DNA of 35,712 nt from Candidatus Nitrosopumilus sp. GTDB lineage: Archaea > Thermoproteota > Nitrososphaeria > Nitrososphaerales > Nitrosopumilaceae. Positions 27,176 to 35,712 of the stretch are shown here, one piece after another (position 1 is the first letter of the stretch; every line of letters begins with the position of its first letter). The position numbers and the translations under genes were made by a program. The stretch spans positions 1-35,712 of the forward strand of contig JAONKT010000006.1 in NCBI GenBank assembly GCA_028377625.1, given 5' to 3'. The notes beneath the pieces were generated by a model. The model saw nothing but the letters and a program-made list of their open reading frames with translations, ran no database searches and was not told where the DNA came from.

Positions 27176-28117
27176 TTAAAAAGTATTTAGTCCTTTGAAA
27201 TCAATTTTGGTTGAAAAACATTCGTAATTGTTATCTTTAAATTTTTTTAGTATATTTTTTGAATTTGATTCATTTGTTAATACAAAAATACATCCGCCTC
27301 CTCCTGAACCTGTAATTTTTGCTCCAAAAGATGATGATTGTCCTATTCTTATCATCTTTGTTAACTCATTATTTGAAATTCCTAAAATTTCTAAATATTC
27401 TTGATTTTTATTCATTTTTTCACCTATTTCTTTTGTTTTGTTTTCTTTAACTAATTTTAAAACATCTTTTACTAATTGTGATTCTAAATCTGATAAATTA
27501 GAAAATTTTTCTTTATTTTTATTTTCAAATTCTTTGACTTTAGAAACCATGGATTGAGTTGAATGTTCTATATTTGAATTTACAATAACTAATTGGAAAT
27601 TAGGTTTGTCTTCAATTTTTTTAAAGCCATTATTTTTATCATATTCCATAATTCCTCCATATGTACAAACTGTACAATCTGCCCCTGATGTATTTTTAAA
27701 AATTGTTTTTTCAGCCTCTATTGCATGTTCTAAGATTTCTTCTTTAGATATATCTCTAAATAATTTGAAAATTGCTGCAGAACCTGCAACACAACATGCT
27801 GATGATGAGCCTAGACCTGCACCTAATGGAATTTCTGAATCTATTTCGATATGTATTCCTGTATCTTCATTTTTTATTGCTTTGTTTGCTAAATAATAAA
27901 ATGGTTTTAGTGGTGAATTAATCTCCGAAATTGATTTGTTAGGTTCTAAAACTAATTTCCCTATCTTGGAATTTATGGAAATTTTTTTCCCATTAGTTTT
28001 TTCTGCAGTAACTGTGACTCTTTTGTTGATAGAACATAAAATTGCTTTAATTCCATACACTACAAAATGTTCTCCAAAAAGAATTACTTTTCCTGGAGCT
28101 GATGCTTTAGATTTCAA
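27176..28117 (-). CDS. mvk: Mevalonate kinase (GHMP kinase)
   Basis: SAPGKVILFGEHFVVYG, EIPLGAGLGSSSACCVA, AKITGSGGGGCIFVL. Confidence 0.94.
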   Translation of the reverse strand: MKSKASAPGKVILFGEHFVVYGIKAILCSINKRVTVTAEKTNGKKISINSKIGKLVLEPNKSISEINSPLKPFYYLANKAIKNEDTGIHIEIDSEIPLGAGLGSSSACCVAGSAAIFKLFRDISKEEILEHAIEAEKTIFKNTSGADCTVCTYGGIMEYDKNNGFKKIEDKPNFQLVIVNSNIEHSTQSMVSKVKEFENKNKEKFSNLSDLESQLVKDVLKLVKENKTKEIGEKMNKNQEYLEILGISNNELTKMIRIGQSSSFGAKITGSGGGGCIFVLTNESNSKNILKKFKDNNYECFSTKIDFKGLNTF

Positions 28118-28134
28118 TTAAACACTTGAAAATT

Positions 28135-28758
28135 TTATTCGATTTCCTCTTCGGTCATCTTTGCTTCGAAATCATCAATTTCATATTTCATTGATTCATT
28201 TTCTTTTAATTCTCCTTTTTCAATGAGAATTTGACGAACTAGTAACCAGTAAATTGTTGCTAGTGCTTTTCTTCCTCTGTTATTTGCTGGAATGATTATA
28301 TCTAATTTTGATGTAATGTTATCTGTATTTGCAATTCCAATTACTGGAATTCCTGCATTAGTTGCTTCTATCAATGCTTGTTCATCTATATCTGGATCTG
28401 AAATTATAACTAATTTTGGTTCAATGTAATATGGTAAAGATGGATTTGTTAAAGTTCCTGGCATGAATCTACCGAGAAGTTGTTTGGCCCCTGTCATCTC
28501 ACAGAATTTTTCAATAGGAATTCCTGCATATTGTCTACCTGAACATACAATCACATTTTCTGCACCTAATCTGTTGATAAACTTAGCAGATGTGTTGATT
28601 TTTGCTAGTGTCATATCGATATCTAACATGTAAAGTCCTTCGGGACTTGCTTTTGTGATAAATGGTTTCATGAATTTTGTCTTAACTTGTGTTCCAACTC
28701 TGATCCCTGTTGAAATTACTTTCTTCTTGATATCTACTGTTTCAGTTTGTTCACTCAT
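28135..28758 (-). CDS. rpsB: 30S ribosomal protein S2
   Basis: GLYMLDIDMTLAKI, RFMPGTLTNPSLPYYIEPKLVIISDPDIDEQAL, TDNITSKLDIIIPANNRGRKA. Confidence 0.96.
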   Translation of the reverse strand: MSEQTETVDIKKKVISTGIRVGTQVKTKFMKPFITKASPEGLYMLDIDMTLAKINTSAKFINRLGAENVIVCSGRQYAGIPIEKFCEMTGAKQLLGRFMPGTLTNPSLPYYIEPKLVIISDPDIDEQALIEATNAGIPVIGIANTDNITSKLDIIIPANNRGRKALATIYWLLVRQILIEKGELKENESMKYEIDDFEAKMTEEEIE

Positions 28759-28765
28759 GACGATT

Positions 28766-30004
28766 TTAAATCTCCGTCATGCCACATATAAAATCATGCC
28801 CTGATAAGCGTAATAATTCGTTTAATTTTGCCACTCTTTCGCCTCCCACTACGCCTACTTTGAGCATTTTTGACTTGGTTGCTATACCTATGTGTGAAAT
28901 TTGAGAATCTGTTGATTCTCCAGATCTGTGTGATGTGATTAATTTGACATTATTTTGGTTTGCAACATTTGCAAATTCTAGTGCATCAAATAGACTACCT
29001 GCTTGATTTACTTTCAAAATTGCTGCATTACATGCTTTTACTCCAATTGCTTTTGTTAAGATGTCTTTACTTGTAACCGTCAGATCATCACCGGTTACCA
29101 ATGTGCTTGGGAATTTTGTCGTTAATTCTGCCATATCTTCAAATGCTTCTTCATGAACTGCATCTTCAGCATAAATCAATTTGAATTTTTCAATAATTTT
29201 TCCTGCAAAATCAATTTGTTCTCCAGTAGAATTTTCAAATCCAGCTCTATCATAAAGATACTTTCCTTGTTCTTCATTCCACTGAGTGGATGATGCAAAA
29301 TCTACTCCCAATGAAACTTCTTTACCTAAAGTGAATCCTAAATTTTCACATGCTTTAGCTGAAACTTCTAATGCTTTTTCATTTTCTAATTTTGGTGCCC
29401 ATCCACCTTCATCTCCCCTTCCGTTAGTAAAATTAGGATCTTCTTTTTCTAAAACTTTACGTAATTCTTTATGAACTGCTAAATTTGTTTCAATTGCATG
29501 TTCTATAGTTTTTGAACCTGTTGCACAAATTAAAATTTCTTGAATATCTGGAGTTCCAGGACCTGCATGTGCACCACCACCTAAAATATTTCCTAATGGA
29601 AATGGACATTTCCCTTCTGAATTTGGTGACAATGTTTTGAAAAGTGGTTGTTCTAATGATTTTGATGCTGAGTCCATTGATGCAATTGTTACAGCAAATG
29701 CAAGTGAGCCACCAATTATTGAATAATTATCAGTGCTGTCTAAAGTTTTCAAAGTATCGTGGATAGATTTTAAATCTGATGAATCTAATCCAATGAATTT
29801 TTGAGAATTTTGTTTTAATATTTTAAGACTCTCTTCCGGACCACCGCTTGGAAAACTTGTTGCTTCATATTTTCCTACACTTGCACCTGATGGTGCACAG
29901 ACTCTTCCTAGAAATTTATTATCTGATTTTATGTCAACTTCAATAGTCTTACTACCTCTGCTATTGAATAATACTCGTCCCTCGATTGATGTAATTTTGG
30001 ACAA
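28766..30004 (-). CDS. eno: Enolase
   Basis: GRVLFNSRGSKTIEVDI, APSGASVGKYEA, GDEGGWAP, LITSHRSGESTDSQISHI. Confidence 0.96.
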   Translation of the reverse strand: MSKITSIEGRVLFNSRGSKTIEVDIKSDNKFLGRVCAPSGASVGKYEATSFPSGGPEESLKILKQNSQKFIGLDSSDLKSIHDTLKTLDSTDNYSIIGGSLAFAVTIASMDSASKSLEQPLFKTLSPNSEGKCPFPLGNILGGGAHAGPGTPDIQEILICATGSKTIEHAIETNLAVHKELRKVLEKEDPNFTNGRGDEGGWAPKLENEKALEVSAKACENLGFTLGKEVSLGVDFASSTQWNEEQGKYLYDRAGFENSTGEQIDFAGKIIEKFKLIYAEDAVHEEAFEDMAELTTKFPSTLVTGDDLTVTSKDILTKAIGVKACNAAILKVNQAGSLFDALEFANVANQNNVKLITSHRSGESTDSQISHIGIATKSKMLKVGVVGGERVAKLNELLRLSGHDFICGMTEI

Positions 30005-30005
30005 C

Positions 30006-30242
30006 TTAATCTAATTCATTCAAAACTTCTTGTTTTCTTTTCTGAATTGATTCATAGAATGGAATTACTTGTTGAATTGTCTCAACAGTAGTCAAAAGCA
30101 TTCTTCTACAACAATATCTGTTGATTTCTAAATCATTTAGAACTTTTTCAGGATCTTCTCCTGCTTTGAGTTTAGTTTGATAATCATCAAATTTATCTGC
30201 AATTAAATTTCCACATGAAAAACATCTAACTGGAATTAACAC
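30006..30242 (-). CDS. rpoN: DNA-directed RNA polymerase subunit N (RPB10 homologue)
   Basis: VLIPVRCFSCGNLIADKFDDY..., NRYCCRRMLLTTVE. GTG at 30242 gives the canonical (M)LIPVRCFSCG start. Confidence 0.95.
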   Translation of the reverse strand: MLIPVRCFSCGNLIADKFDDYQTKLKAGEDPEKVLNDLEINRYCCRRMLLTTVETIQQVIPFYESIQKRKQEVLNELD

Positions 30243-30263
30243 GATGAAAAAAGTCGTCAAGGA

Positions 30264-30271
30264 TTATAAAA
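30264..30271. promoter_or_regulatory. Putative shared TATA box for divergent rpoN and tRNA-Leu
   Basis: TTATAAAA, centre 30267.5; 25.5 nt to the rpoN GTG (30242) and 25.5 nt to tRNA-Leu position 1 (30293). Confidence 0.55.
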
Positions 30272-30292
30272 ACCATACAAGATTCTTTCGTT

Positions 30293-30377
30293 GCGGGCGT
30301 CGCCCAGCCTGGCCAAAGGCGCTAGCTTGAGGGGCTAGTCTCTCAGGAGTTCGTGGGTTCAAATCCCATCGCCCGCA
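30293..30377 (+). tRNA. tRNA-Leu (anticodon GAG), type II with long variable arm
   Basis: GCGGGCG/CGCCCGC acceptor, CTAGC TTGAGGG GCTAG anticodon arm, extended variable region, GTGGGTTCAAATCCCAT T-arm; CCA encoded at 30378-30380. Confidence 0.94.
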
Positions 30378-30390
30378 CCATTTTTAAAAA

Positions 30391-31005
30391 TTATTTTTGT
30401 ATTTTTTCTAATGCTTTGATTAATTCAATTCGTCTTTTTTCTTCTGTAATTGCCGATCTAACATCATCAACCAAAATTCTGTTTACATCAATTTTTCGTC
30501 TTGCTTCTTTTACAACTTTATCGTATAAAGAGAACGTATAGAGCTGAAGGTATAGATTCTCCATTATTTCAAAAAATCTTATAGCTTCGTCTATATCACC
30601 AGTTCTCATTTCATCAAAGACTTTTCTTTTTAATTCCCCAACACAATCTAGTAATCCTAAAACATATGATTCTGGCATCACTGCCAATTTTTTATCTGAT
30701 GGAATATCTTTTTTTTCAACAACTGCAATTAAACATGCTGCTTCAACAAATTCTTGCTCCGGTGTAATTAGATATCTTCTTAATTGACCTGTGGCTTTTT
30801 TTTTATATTTTTTTAATAATGTATCAGCTTGTTTTAAATTATTTTTTGCAGTTGTTAAATCTCCTTTATGAACTGCAATGATTGATTTACTACAAAGAAT
30901 AATTATTTCTCTAGTATTTTTTAGCAAAAACTCTCTTGAATCCTGAGTTGCTGCTAAAGATTTTGTAATTTTATTTAATGACGGTTTAACGTTTTTTAAT
31001 GTCAT
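30391..31005 (-). CDS. Translin family protein
   Basis: All-helical, LAATQDSREFLLKNTREIIILCSKSI, GLLDCVGELKRKVFDEMRTGDIDEAIRFFEIMENLY. ATG at 31005 preferred; the longer ORF runs into the next gene. Confidence 0.8.
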   Translation of the reverse strand: MTLKNVKPSLNKITKSLAATQDSREFLLKNTREIIILCSKSIIAVHKGDLTTAKNNLKQADTLLKKYKKKATGQLRRYLITPEQEFVEAACLIAVVEKKDIPSDKKLAVMPESYVLGLLDCVGELKRKVFDEMRTGDIDEAIRFFEIMENLYLQLYTFSLYDKVVKEARRKIDVNRILVDDVRSAITEEKRRIELIKALEKIQK

Positions 31006-31077
31006 GTTACAATGTTCTAAAACTAGGATAAAGCCGTTTGCTAAACTTTTATTTTGGTAATCATTTTCATGTAAAAT

Positions 31078-31725
31078 ATGGAAATAACTGTAGATCAAAT
31101 GTATCAAATTGAAAATAAAGGTCATGATATGGGATTTTTAAAAAAATTTATGATGGAAAATGCTGGCGCTTCAGCAGTTAGACGTTTAATCACTAAATTT
31201 GAAAAAATAGGCTCACAAAATGTCTTAGTCTTTGCAGGTTTGGGAAATAATGGTGGAGATGGGTTGGTAATGGCTAGACATTTAGCTGGTTATGGCTCAA
31301 ATGTTACTGTAATGTTACTTGGTGATCCAGAAAAAATTAAAACTGAAGAAAGTAATTGGAATTGGTCAATTTTAGAAAAAATGCCATCCATAAAATTATT
31401 GTATGGAAATTCTTTAGATTTTGATTTTAAACCTGATATAATTATAGATGGAATTTTGGGTACTGGAATTAGTGGTGAAATTAGAGAACCATACGCATCT
31501 GCAATTAATTATATCAATAAAACTGATTGTTACAAACTTGCTGTAGATGTTCCTTCTGGATTAGACCCTCAAACAGGAAATACTGCCAATATTTTTACAA
31601 AATGTGATATGACTATTACATTTCATAAAATGAAAGAAGGTATTCCAAAAAGAAAGGATCTAACTGGTGAATTATTCGCAGAAAAAATTGGAATACCTGT
31701 TGAAGCTGAAGATGGAATTCTATGA
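31078..31725 (+). CDS. nnrE: NAD(P)H-hydrate epimerase (YjeF N-terminal domain only)
   Basis: MENAGASAVRRL, VFAGLGNNGGDGLVMARHL, IIDGILGTGISGEIREPY, AVDVPSGLDPQTG. Confidence 0.9.
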   Translation: MEITVDQMYQIENKGHDMGFLKKFMMENAGASAVRRLITKFEKIGSQNVLVFAGLGNNGGDGLVMARHLAGYGSNVTVMLLGDPEKIKTEESNWNWSILEKMPSIKLLYGNSLDFDFKPDIIIDGILGTGISGEIREPYASAINYINKTDCYKLAVDVPSGLDPQTGNTANIFTKCDMTITFHKMKEGIPKRKDLTGELFAEKIGIPVEAEDGIL

Positions 31726-32330
31726 TAGTACATCAAATTCCTGTTGGACCAATGCAAAATTTTTGTTACATTGTAGTTGACGAAGATACTAGGGAATCTA
31801 TTATCATTGATCCTTCTTGGAATTTAATGGAATTAGAATTAATAATTAAAAATAACAATTTAAAAATAAAATACATTGTAAATACCCATTATCATGATGA
31901 TCATACTAGAGGAAATCAAGACATGGTAGAATCTACACAAGCACCTATTATCCAACATGAATCTTCAACATTGAAAAATGATATTACAGTTAAAGATGGA
32001 GATTTTATTGAATTTGGTAATTCAAAATTAAAAGTTCTTCATACTCCTGGACATTCTGATGACAGTATTTGTTTGGTAGGTGACGGAAAGATTTTTTCAG
32101 GTGATACATTATTTGTTGGTAATTGTGGTAGAATTGATTTGCCTGGAGGCAGTGCCTCAAAACTTTATCATAGTCTTTTTAATGTAATTCACTCTTTGGA
32201 TGATAATTTAGTGATGTATCCTGGTCACAATTATGGTCCTACTGAAGTATCTACTATAGGAAAAGAAAAAATGACTAATATGATAATGCAAAAACGAACT
32301 GAACAACAGTTTCTAGATATGATGGGTTAG
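31722..32330 (+). CDS. MBL-fold metallo-hydrolase (glyoxalase II-like)
   Basis: NTHYHDDHTRGN, HTPGHSDDSICLV, FSGDTLFVGNCGRIDLPGG, YPGHNYG. Confidence 0.92.
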   Translation: MIVHQIPVGPMQNFCYIVVDEDTRESIIIDPSWNLMELELIIKNNNLKIKYIVNTHYHDDHTRGNQDMVESTQAPIIQHESSTLKNDITVKDGDFIEFGNSKLKVLHTPGHSDDSICLVGDGKIFSGDTLFVGNCGRIDLPGGSASKLYHSLFNVIHSLDDNLVMYPGHNYGPTEVSTIGKEKMTNMIMQKRTEQQFLDMMG

Positions 32331-32337
32331 TGCTATT

Positions 32338-33408
32338 TTGGAAGATTTTGAATTATTTGGTAATGTGAAACAGGCTCAAAATTTTATTGAATCTGTAAAA
32401 TCAGGAAGATTTCTTTTTTCTTTTGTAATGTCGTATACTCAAACTTGTGAAATCCCAGGAATCACTATTGCAGGTGCTGATCCTGATTCAATGCAATACA
32501 CTCCCCCTGCTGATGCCGAATATCTTCACTATGGATATTGTAAAACCATTGATAATATTCCAATGACTCCTGATGGAAAACCTACTCCTGGTCTTTTAAC
32601 AAAAACTGCTTTAGAATCTGCAAGTATTCCCCATTTAACAATTAATGCCGGAAGTAAGATTACTCCTCAACTACCTTTTATTGAAACTGGTTTGTCTTTT
32701 GGAAAAAATATTTCTGTTGAATCTGCAATGACTGATTCTGAAGTTTCTACTGCTGTTGAATATGGCAGAATTGTTGGAAGAAATATGGCATCATTAACTG
32801 ATTGTTTAGTAATTGGTGAAAGTATTCCTGCTGGAACGACAACTGCTTTAGCTGTATTACGAGCTTTTGACTTTGATGCAAAAGTAAGTTCTAGTATTCC
32901 TACAAACCCTACAAAATTAAAAAATGAAATTGTTGATTCTGCACTTAAACGAATTGATTCTGATCATCCATACAGTATACTTGCAAAAGTTGGTGATCCT
33001 ATGATTGCTTTTGTTGCTGGAATGCTAAGTTCTGCATCAGCAGTCTCTAAAGTAATGTTAGCTGGTGGAACTCAAATGACTGCTGTTTTAGCATTTGCAT
33101 CAAAAATTGGATTTAATGAAGAAAATACTGCTATTGGAACAACATCATACATAATAAATGATCAAAATGCCAATTTCCCAAATTTAGTTAAACAGATTGC
33201 AGATATACCTGCAATTTCTGTAAACCCTGGATTAAATAATTCAAAATATTCTGGATTGAAGGCGTTTTCAGAAGGGTATGGAAAAGAAGGTGTTGGTGCT
33301 GGGGGTACCATTATCTCATCTATGCTCAAAACTGGCAATGACTCTGCAAAATTTTTAAATCTTGCAGAACAGGAATATAACCGATTGTCTAATTTATCTT
33401 CAAGTTAG
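32338..33408 (+). CDS. cobT: Nicotinate mononucleotide-dependent phosphoribosyltransferase, CobT-like (archaeal)
   Basis: FVMSYTQTCEIPGITIAGADPD, CLVIGESIPAGTTTALAVLRA, VMLAGGTQMTAVLA. Confidence 0.82.
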   Translation: MEDFELFGNVKQAQNFIESVKSGRFLFSFVMSYTQTCEIPGITIAGADPDSMQYTPPADAEYLHYGYCKTIDNIPMTPDGKPTPGLLTKTALESASIPHLTINAGSKITPQLPFIETGLSFGKNISVESAMTDSEVSTAVEYGRIVGRNMASLTDCLVIGESIPAGTTTALAVLRAFDFDAKVSSSIPTNPTKLKNEIVDSALKRIDSDHPYSILAKVGDPMIAFVAGMLSSASAVSKVMLAGGTQMTAVLAFASKIGFNEENTAIGTTSYIINDQNANFPNLVKQIADIPAISVNPGLNNSKYSGLKAFSEGYGKEGVGAGGTIISSMLKTGNDSAKFLNLAEQEYNRLSNLSSS

Positions 33409-33436
33409 ACTTGGATAAAATCAAAAATTAAACAAA

Positions 33437-33455
33437 TTTTTAGATTATCTAAAAA
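33437..33455. terminator. Hairpin downstream of cobT followed by a T tract; possible terminator
   Basis: TTTTTAGA-TTA-TCTAAAAA perfect 8-bp stem, with TTTTTTT at 33464-33471. Confidence 0.35.
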
Positions 33456-33517
33456 AATTAAACATTTTTTTAAAATTTCTTCAATATAGTTATGTTCATG
33501 TATGAGATTAATTCTTT

Positions 33518-33907
33518 GTGGCTCAAGTTATAGAATATGAAAATCTTGTAAATCGACTTTTCAATTTAGATGAAAATATTAGATTTGTTGCAGTTGCAAA
33601 CAAGTCTGGTGAAATTCTTGCTAAAGGTTCAAAACCTGACACTCCGTTGTTTTTATCACCCGAGGAAACACAAGAAACTCTACATCATTCAATAACTGCA
33701 TGGAAATCCAGGGAAAAACATTATCCAAAAATTGGAGAAGGGCTATACACTTTAGCAGTCTATGAAAAATTACGACGCGCAACAATTCCATTACCTAGTG
33801 GAAATTTACTACTTGTAACAATAGATAATGCAGGGGGACAACAACAGATTATGGATAAAATAATCAATGAAGTAAAAATTCATGATTACACTGGAACTAC
33901 TGGCTAA
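33518..33907 (+). CDS. Conserved-looking small protein, possibly a thaumarchaeal DUF with roadblock/profilin-like fold
   Basis: 129 aa; FVAVANKSGEILAKGSKPDTP...GLYTLAVYEKLRRATIPLPSGNLLLVTIDN has an alternating strand pattern like roadblock/profilin folds; GTG start. Confidence 0.5.
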   Translation: MAQVIEYENLVNRLFNLDENIRFVAVANKSGEILAKGSKPDTPLFLSPEETQETLHHSITAWKSREKHYPKIGEGLYTLAVYEKLRRATIPLPSGNLLLVTIDNAGGQQQIMDKIINEVKIHDYTGTTG

Positions 33908-33923
33908 AAATATTAGAAAAATA

Positions 33924-35681
33924 CTATTTGACAGTTACTGATTTTGCTAAATTTCTGGGATAGTCTGGATCTGCATCTTTTTCCAATGCTGAATAATATG
34001 CTAGTAATTGAATTGGAATAATTTCTGAAATTGGATATAATATTTCATTAATTTTTGGAATTTCAATCCAATAATCATAAACATCACTTTCAATATCTGA
34101 TACACCAATAATTTTTGCTCCACGGGCTTTAATCTCTCGTGCACTAGTTAGTGTATCAGTATATGTTGAATCATTTGGATTGATAATAATTACAAAAACA
34201 TCTGTATCCATTAATGCAAGTGGACCATGTTTTAACTCTCCTCCTGCAATTCCTTCTGCATGAATGTATGTTAATTCTTTTAATTTTAATGCCGATTCAA
34301 TTGCAATTGGATAGTTTATTCCTCTACCTAAAATGTAAATGTCTGATACTTCTTTCAATTCTTTTGCAATTTTTTGAATTTTAAGCGGACTTTCTATCAT
34401 TTTTGAAATTGATTCTGAGAACTCTTCAAAATTAATTGTAATGTTTTGACTTAATTTTTGTACAATTTTGTATAATATTATTAGTTGTGCTGTAAAGCTT
34501 TTTGTTGCAGCAACCCCTATTTCTGGTCCACAATTCATTCCTAGTACTACATCTCCCTTACGCGTAAGTGATGATGTGAGTAAATTAACAATAGAAATAA
34601 TTTTACAGTTTAATTTTTTCACAATTCTTACTGCTTCTAACACATCCGCACTTTCCCCGCTTTGAGATATTGCAATTAGAACTGAATTTTTTTCAATAGT
34701 ATCTGGCGAAAATTGTAACTCACTTGCTATAATTGACTCTGCTTTGATTTTGACATATTTTGATAAGATTTGTTTTGCAATTAGTGCTGAATTATAACTT
34801 GTTCCGCTGCCTGTGATGTAGATATTTTTAGCATTTTTGATATATTCTACTGCTTTTTCTAAACCTTCCACTGTTGTTTCTCCTGCTTTTAAAATTACAT
34901 CTGGTTGTTCATAAATTTCTTTTAATGTAAAATGTGCATAATCCCCTTTGTATGCATCCCCAAATTCTTTTGAAACTTTTGTAATTTCATGTTTAATTTT
35001 TTTACCATTAAAATCGAAAATTTGAAATTCTTTTTTATCCAAAATTATGAAATTTCCACTTTTCATGTATATTGCATTGTCTGTATATTCAACGAATCCT
35101 AAAACATCACTAGACAAGAAAATATTTTCTTCCCCTACTCCCACAATTAATGGTTCATGAAATCTGGCTGCCGCAAGTTGACCATTTTCAAACATTACAA
35201 CAAATGCATAATGACCTTTAATTTCTGAAACTGTTTTGATAATTGTTTCTTTGACATTTTTTGTAGATTCATAATTTTTTTGAAGCAAATTTGCAATTAT
35301 TTCACTATCTGTTTCACTTTTGAAATTATATCCATCTTCTTCTAATTGTTTTTTTAGTTCTTCAAAATTTTCTATTATTCCATTGTGGACTATTGCAATT
35401 TTTCCAGAATTACTTGGATGTGGATGTGCATTAAGATCTGTAACTTTCCCATGAGTTGCCCATCTTGTATGACCTATGCCTATTTTGCCTGGTAATGTGT
35501 CTAGTTGAATTTTTGAGTTTACTTCGTTTACTTTCCCAATTCCTTTTTTTAATTCAATTTGATTTTCTGATTCTGTTGCAACTCCTACGCTATCGTATCC
35601 TCGATATTCCATTCGTTTGAGTCCCTTTACAATAATTGGAGCTGCAGTTTCATTTCCTGAATAACCTATGATTGAACACAT
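33924..35681 (-). CDS. glmS: Glutamine--fructose-6-phosphate aminotransferase (isomerizing)
   Basis: MCSIIGYSGNE (Cys2 nucleophile), MEYRGYDSVGVA, GIGHTRWATHGKV, two SIS domains, C-terminal PRNLAKSVTVK. Confidence 0.97.
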   Translation of the reverse strand: MCSIIGYSGNETAAPIIVKGLKRMEYRGYDSVGVATESENQIELKKGIGKVNEVNSKIQLDTLPGKIGIGHTRWATHGKVTDLNAHPHPSNSGKIAIVHNGIIENFEELKKQLEEDGYNFKSETDSEIIANLLQKNYESTKNVKETIIKTVSEIKGHYAFVVMFENGQLAAARFHEPLIVGVGEENIFLSSDVLGFVEYTDNAIYMKSGNFIILDKKEFQIFDFNGKKIKHEITKVSKEFGDAYKGDYAHFTLKEIYEQPDVILKAGETTVEGLEKAVEYIKNAKNIYITGSGTSYNSALIAKQILSKYVKIKAESIIASELQFSPDTIEKNSVLIAISQSGESADVLEAVRIVKKLNCKIISIVNLLTSSLTRKGDVVLGMNCGPEIGVAATKSFTAQLIILYKIVQKLSQNITINFEEFSESISKMIESPLKIQKIAKELKEVSDIYILGRGINYPIAIESALKLKELTYIHAEGIAGGELKHGPLALMDTDVFVIIINPNDSTYTDTLTSAREIKARGAKIIGVSDIESDVYDYWIEIPKINEILYPISEIIPIQLLAYYSALEKDADPDYPRNLAKSVTVK

Positions 35682-35712
35682 TGTAATTCTATTTGATAAT
35701 TGGGGGTATTTA

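Noticed and set aside
3338-30380. Mixed CCA encoding (present for tRNA-Glu and tRNA-Leu, absent for the CAT tRNA and tRNA-His)
   Set aside because: Mixed CCA encoding is common in archaea with a CCA-adding enzyme. Not notable by itself.
31006-31125. N-terminal 40-aa extension of the translin ORF
   Set aside because: It runs into the divergent nnrE start and its promoter. The internal ATG at 31005 fits the family start and a TATA-like GCTTTATCC at the expected distance.

Overview
This window looks like core chromosome of an AT-rich, marine-type ammonia-oxidising archaeon (Nitrososphaeria/Thaumarchaeota, Nitrosopumilus-like; taxonomy inferred from gene content). I saw no mobile element, CRISPR array or prophage. 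It holds about 41 protein genes, 4 tRNAs (Glu-TTC, CAT, His-GTG, Leu-GAG), one stand-alone 5S rRNA and one candidate C/D-box sRNA. The main blocks are: (i) the end of a Nuo-like complex I operon (nuoL partial, nuoN); (ii) two prenyl synthases; (iii) a non-oxidative pentose phosphate operon containing a transketolase N-half fused to ribulose-5-phosphate 3-epimerase; (iv) ABCE1 overlapping a Trm5-like methyltransferase; (v) a minus-strand rpoN-eno-rpsB-mvk-ipk-idi-GGPPS-gltX information/isoprenoid cluster; (vi) nnrE-MBL-cobT-like genes; (vii) glmS. I did not find an obvious new multi-gene system. The best second-look items are: the TkN-RPE fusion; a CADD-like possible p-aminobenzoate enzyme; a type 1 IPP isomerase lacking the catalytic Cys; two divergent gene pairs that appear to share one centred TATA box; the candidate C/D sRNA beside a tRNA; a 42-aa C2H2 protein missing from the ORF track; a small protein with three TGRGTG motifs; and nested inverted repeats next to it. 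All calls come from reading the sequence. No homology search or folding was run.
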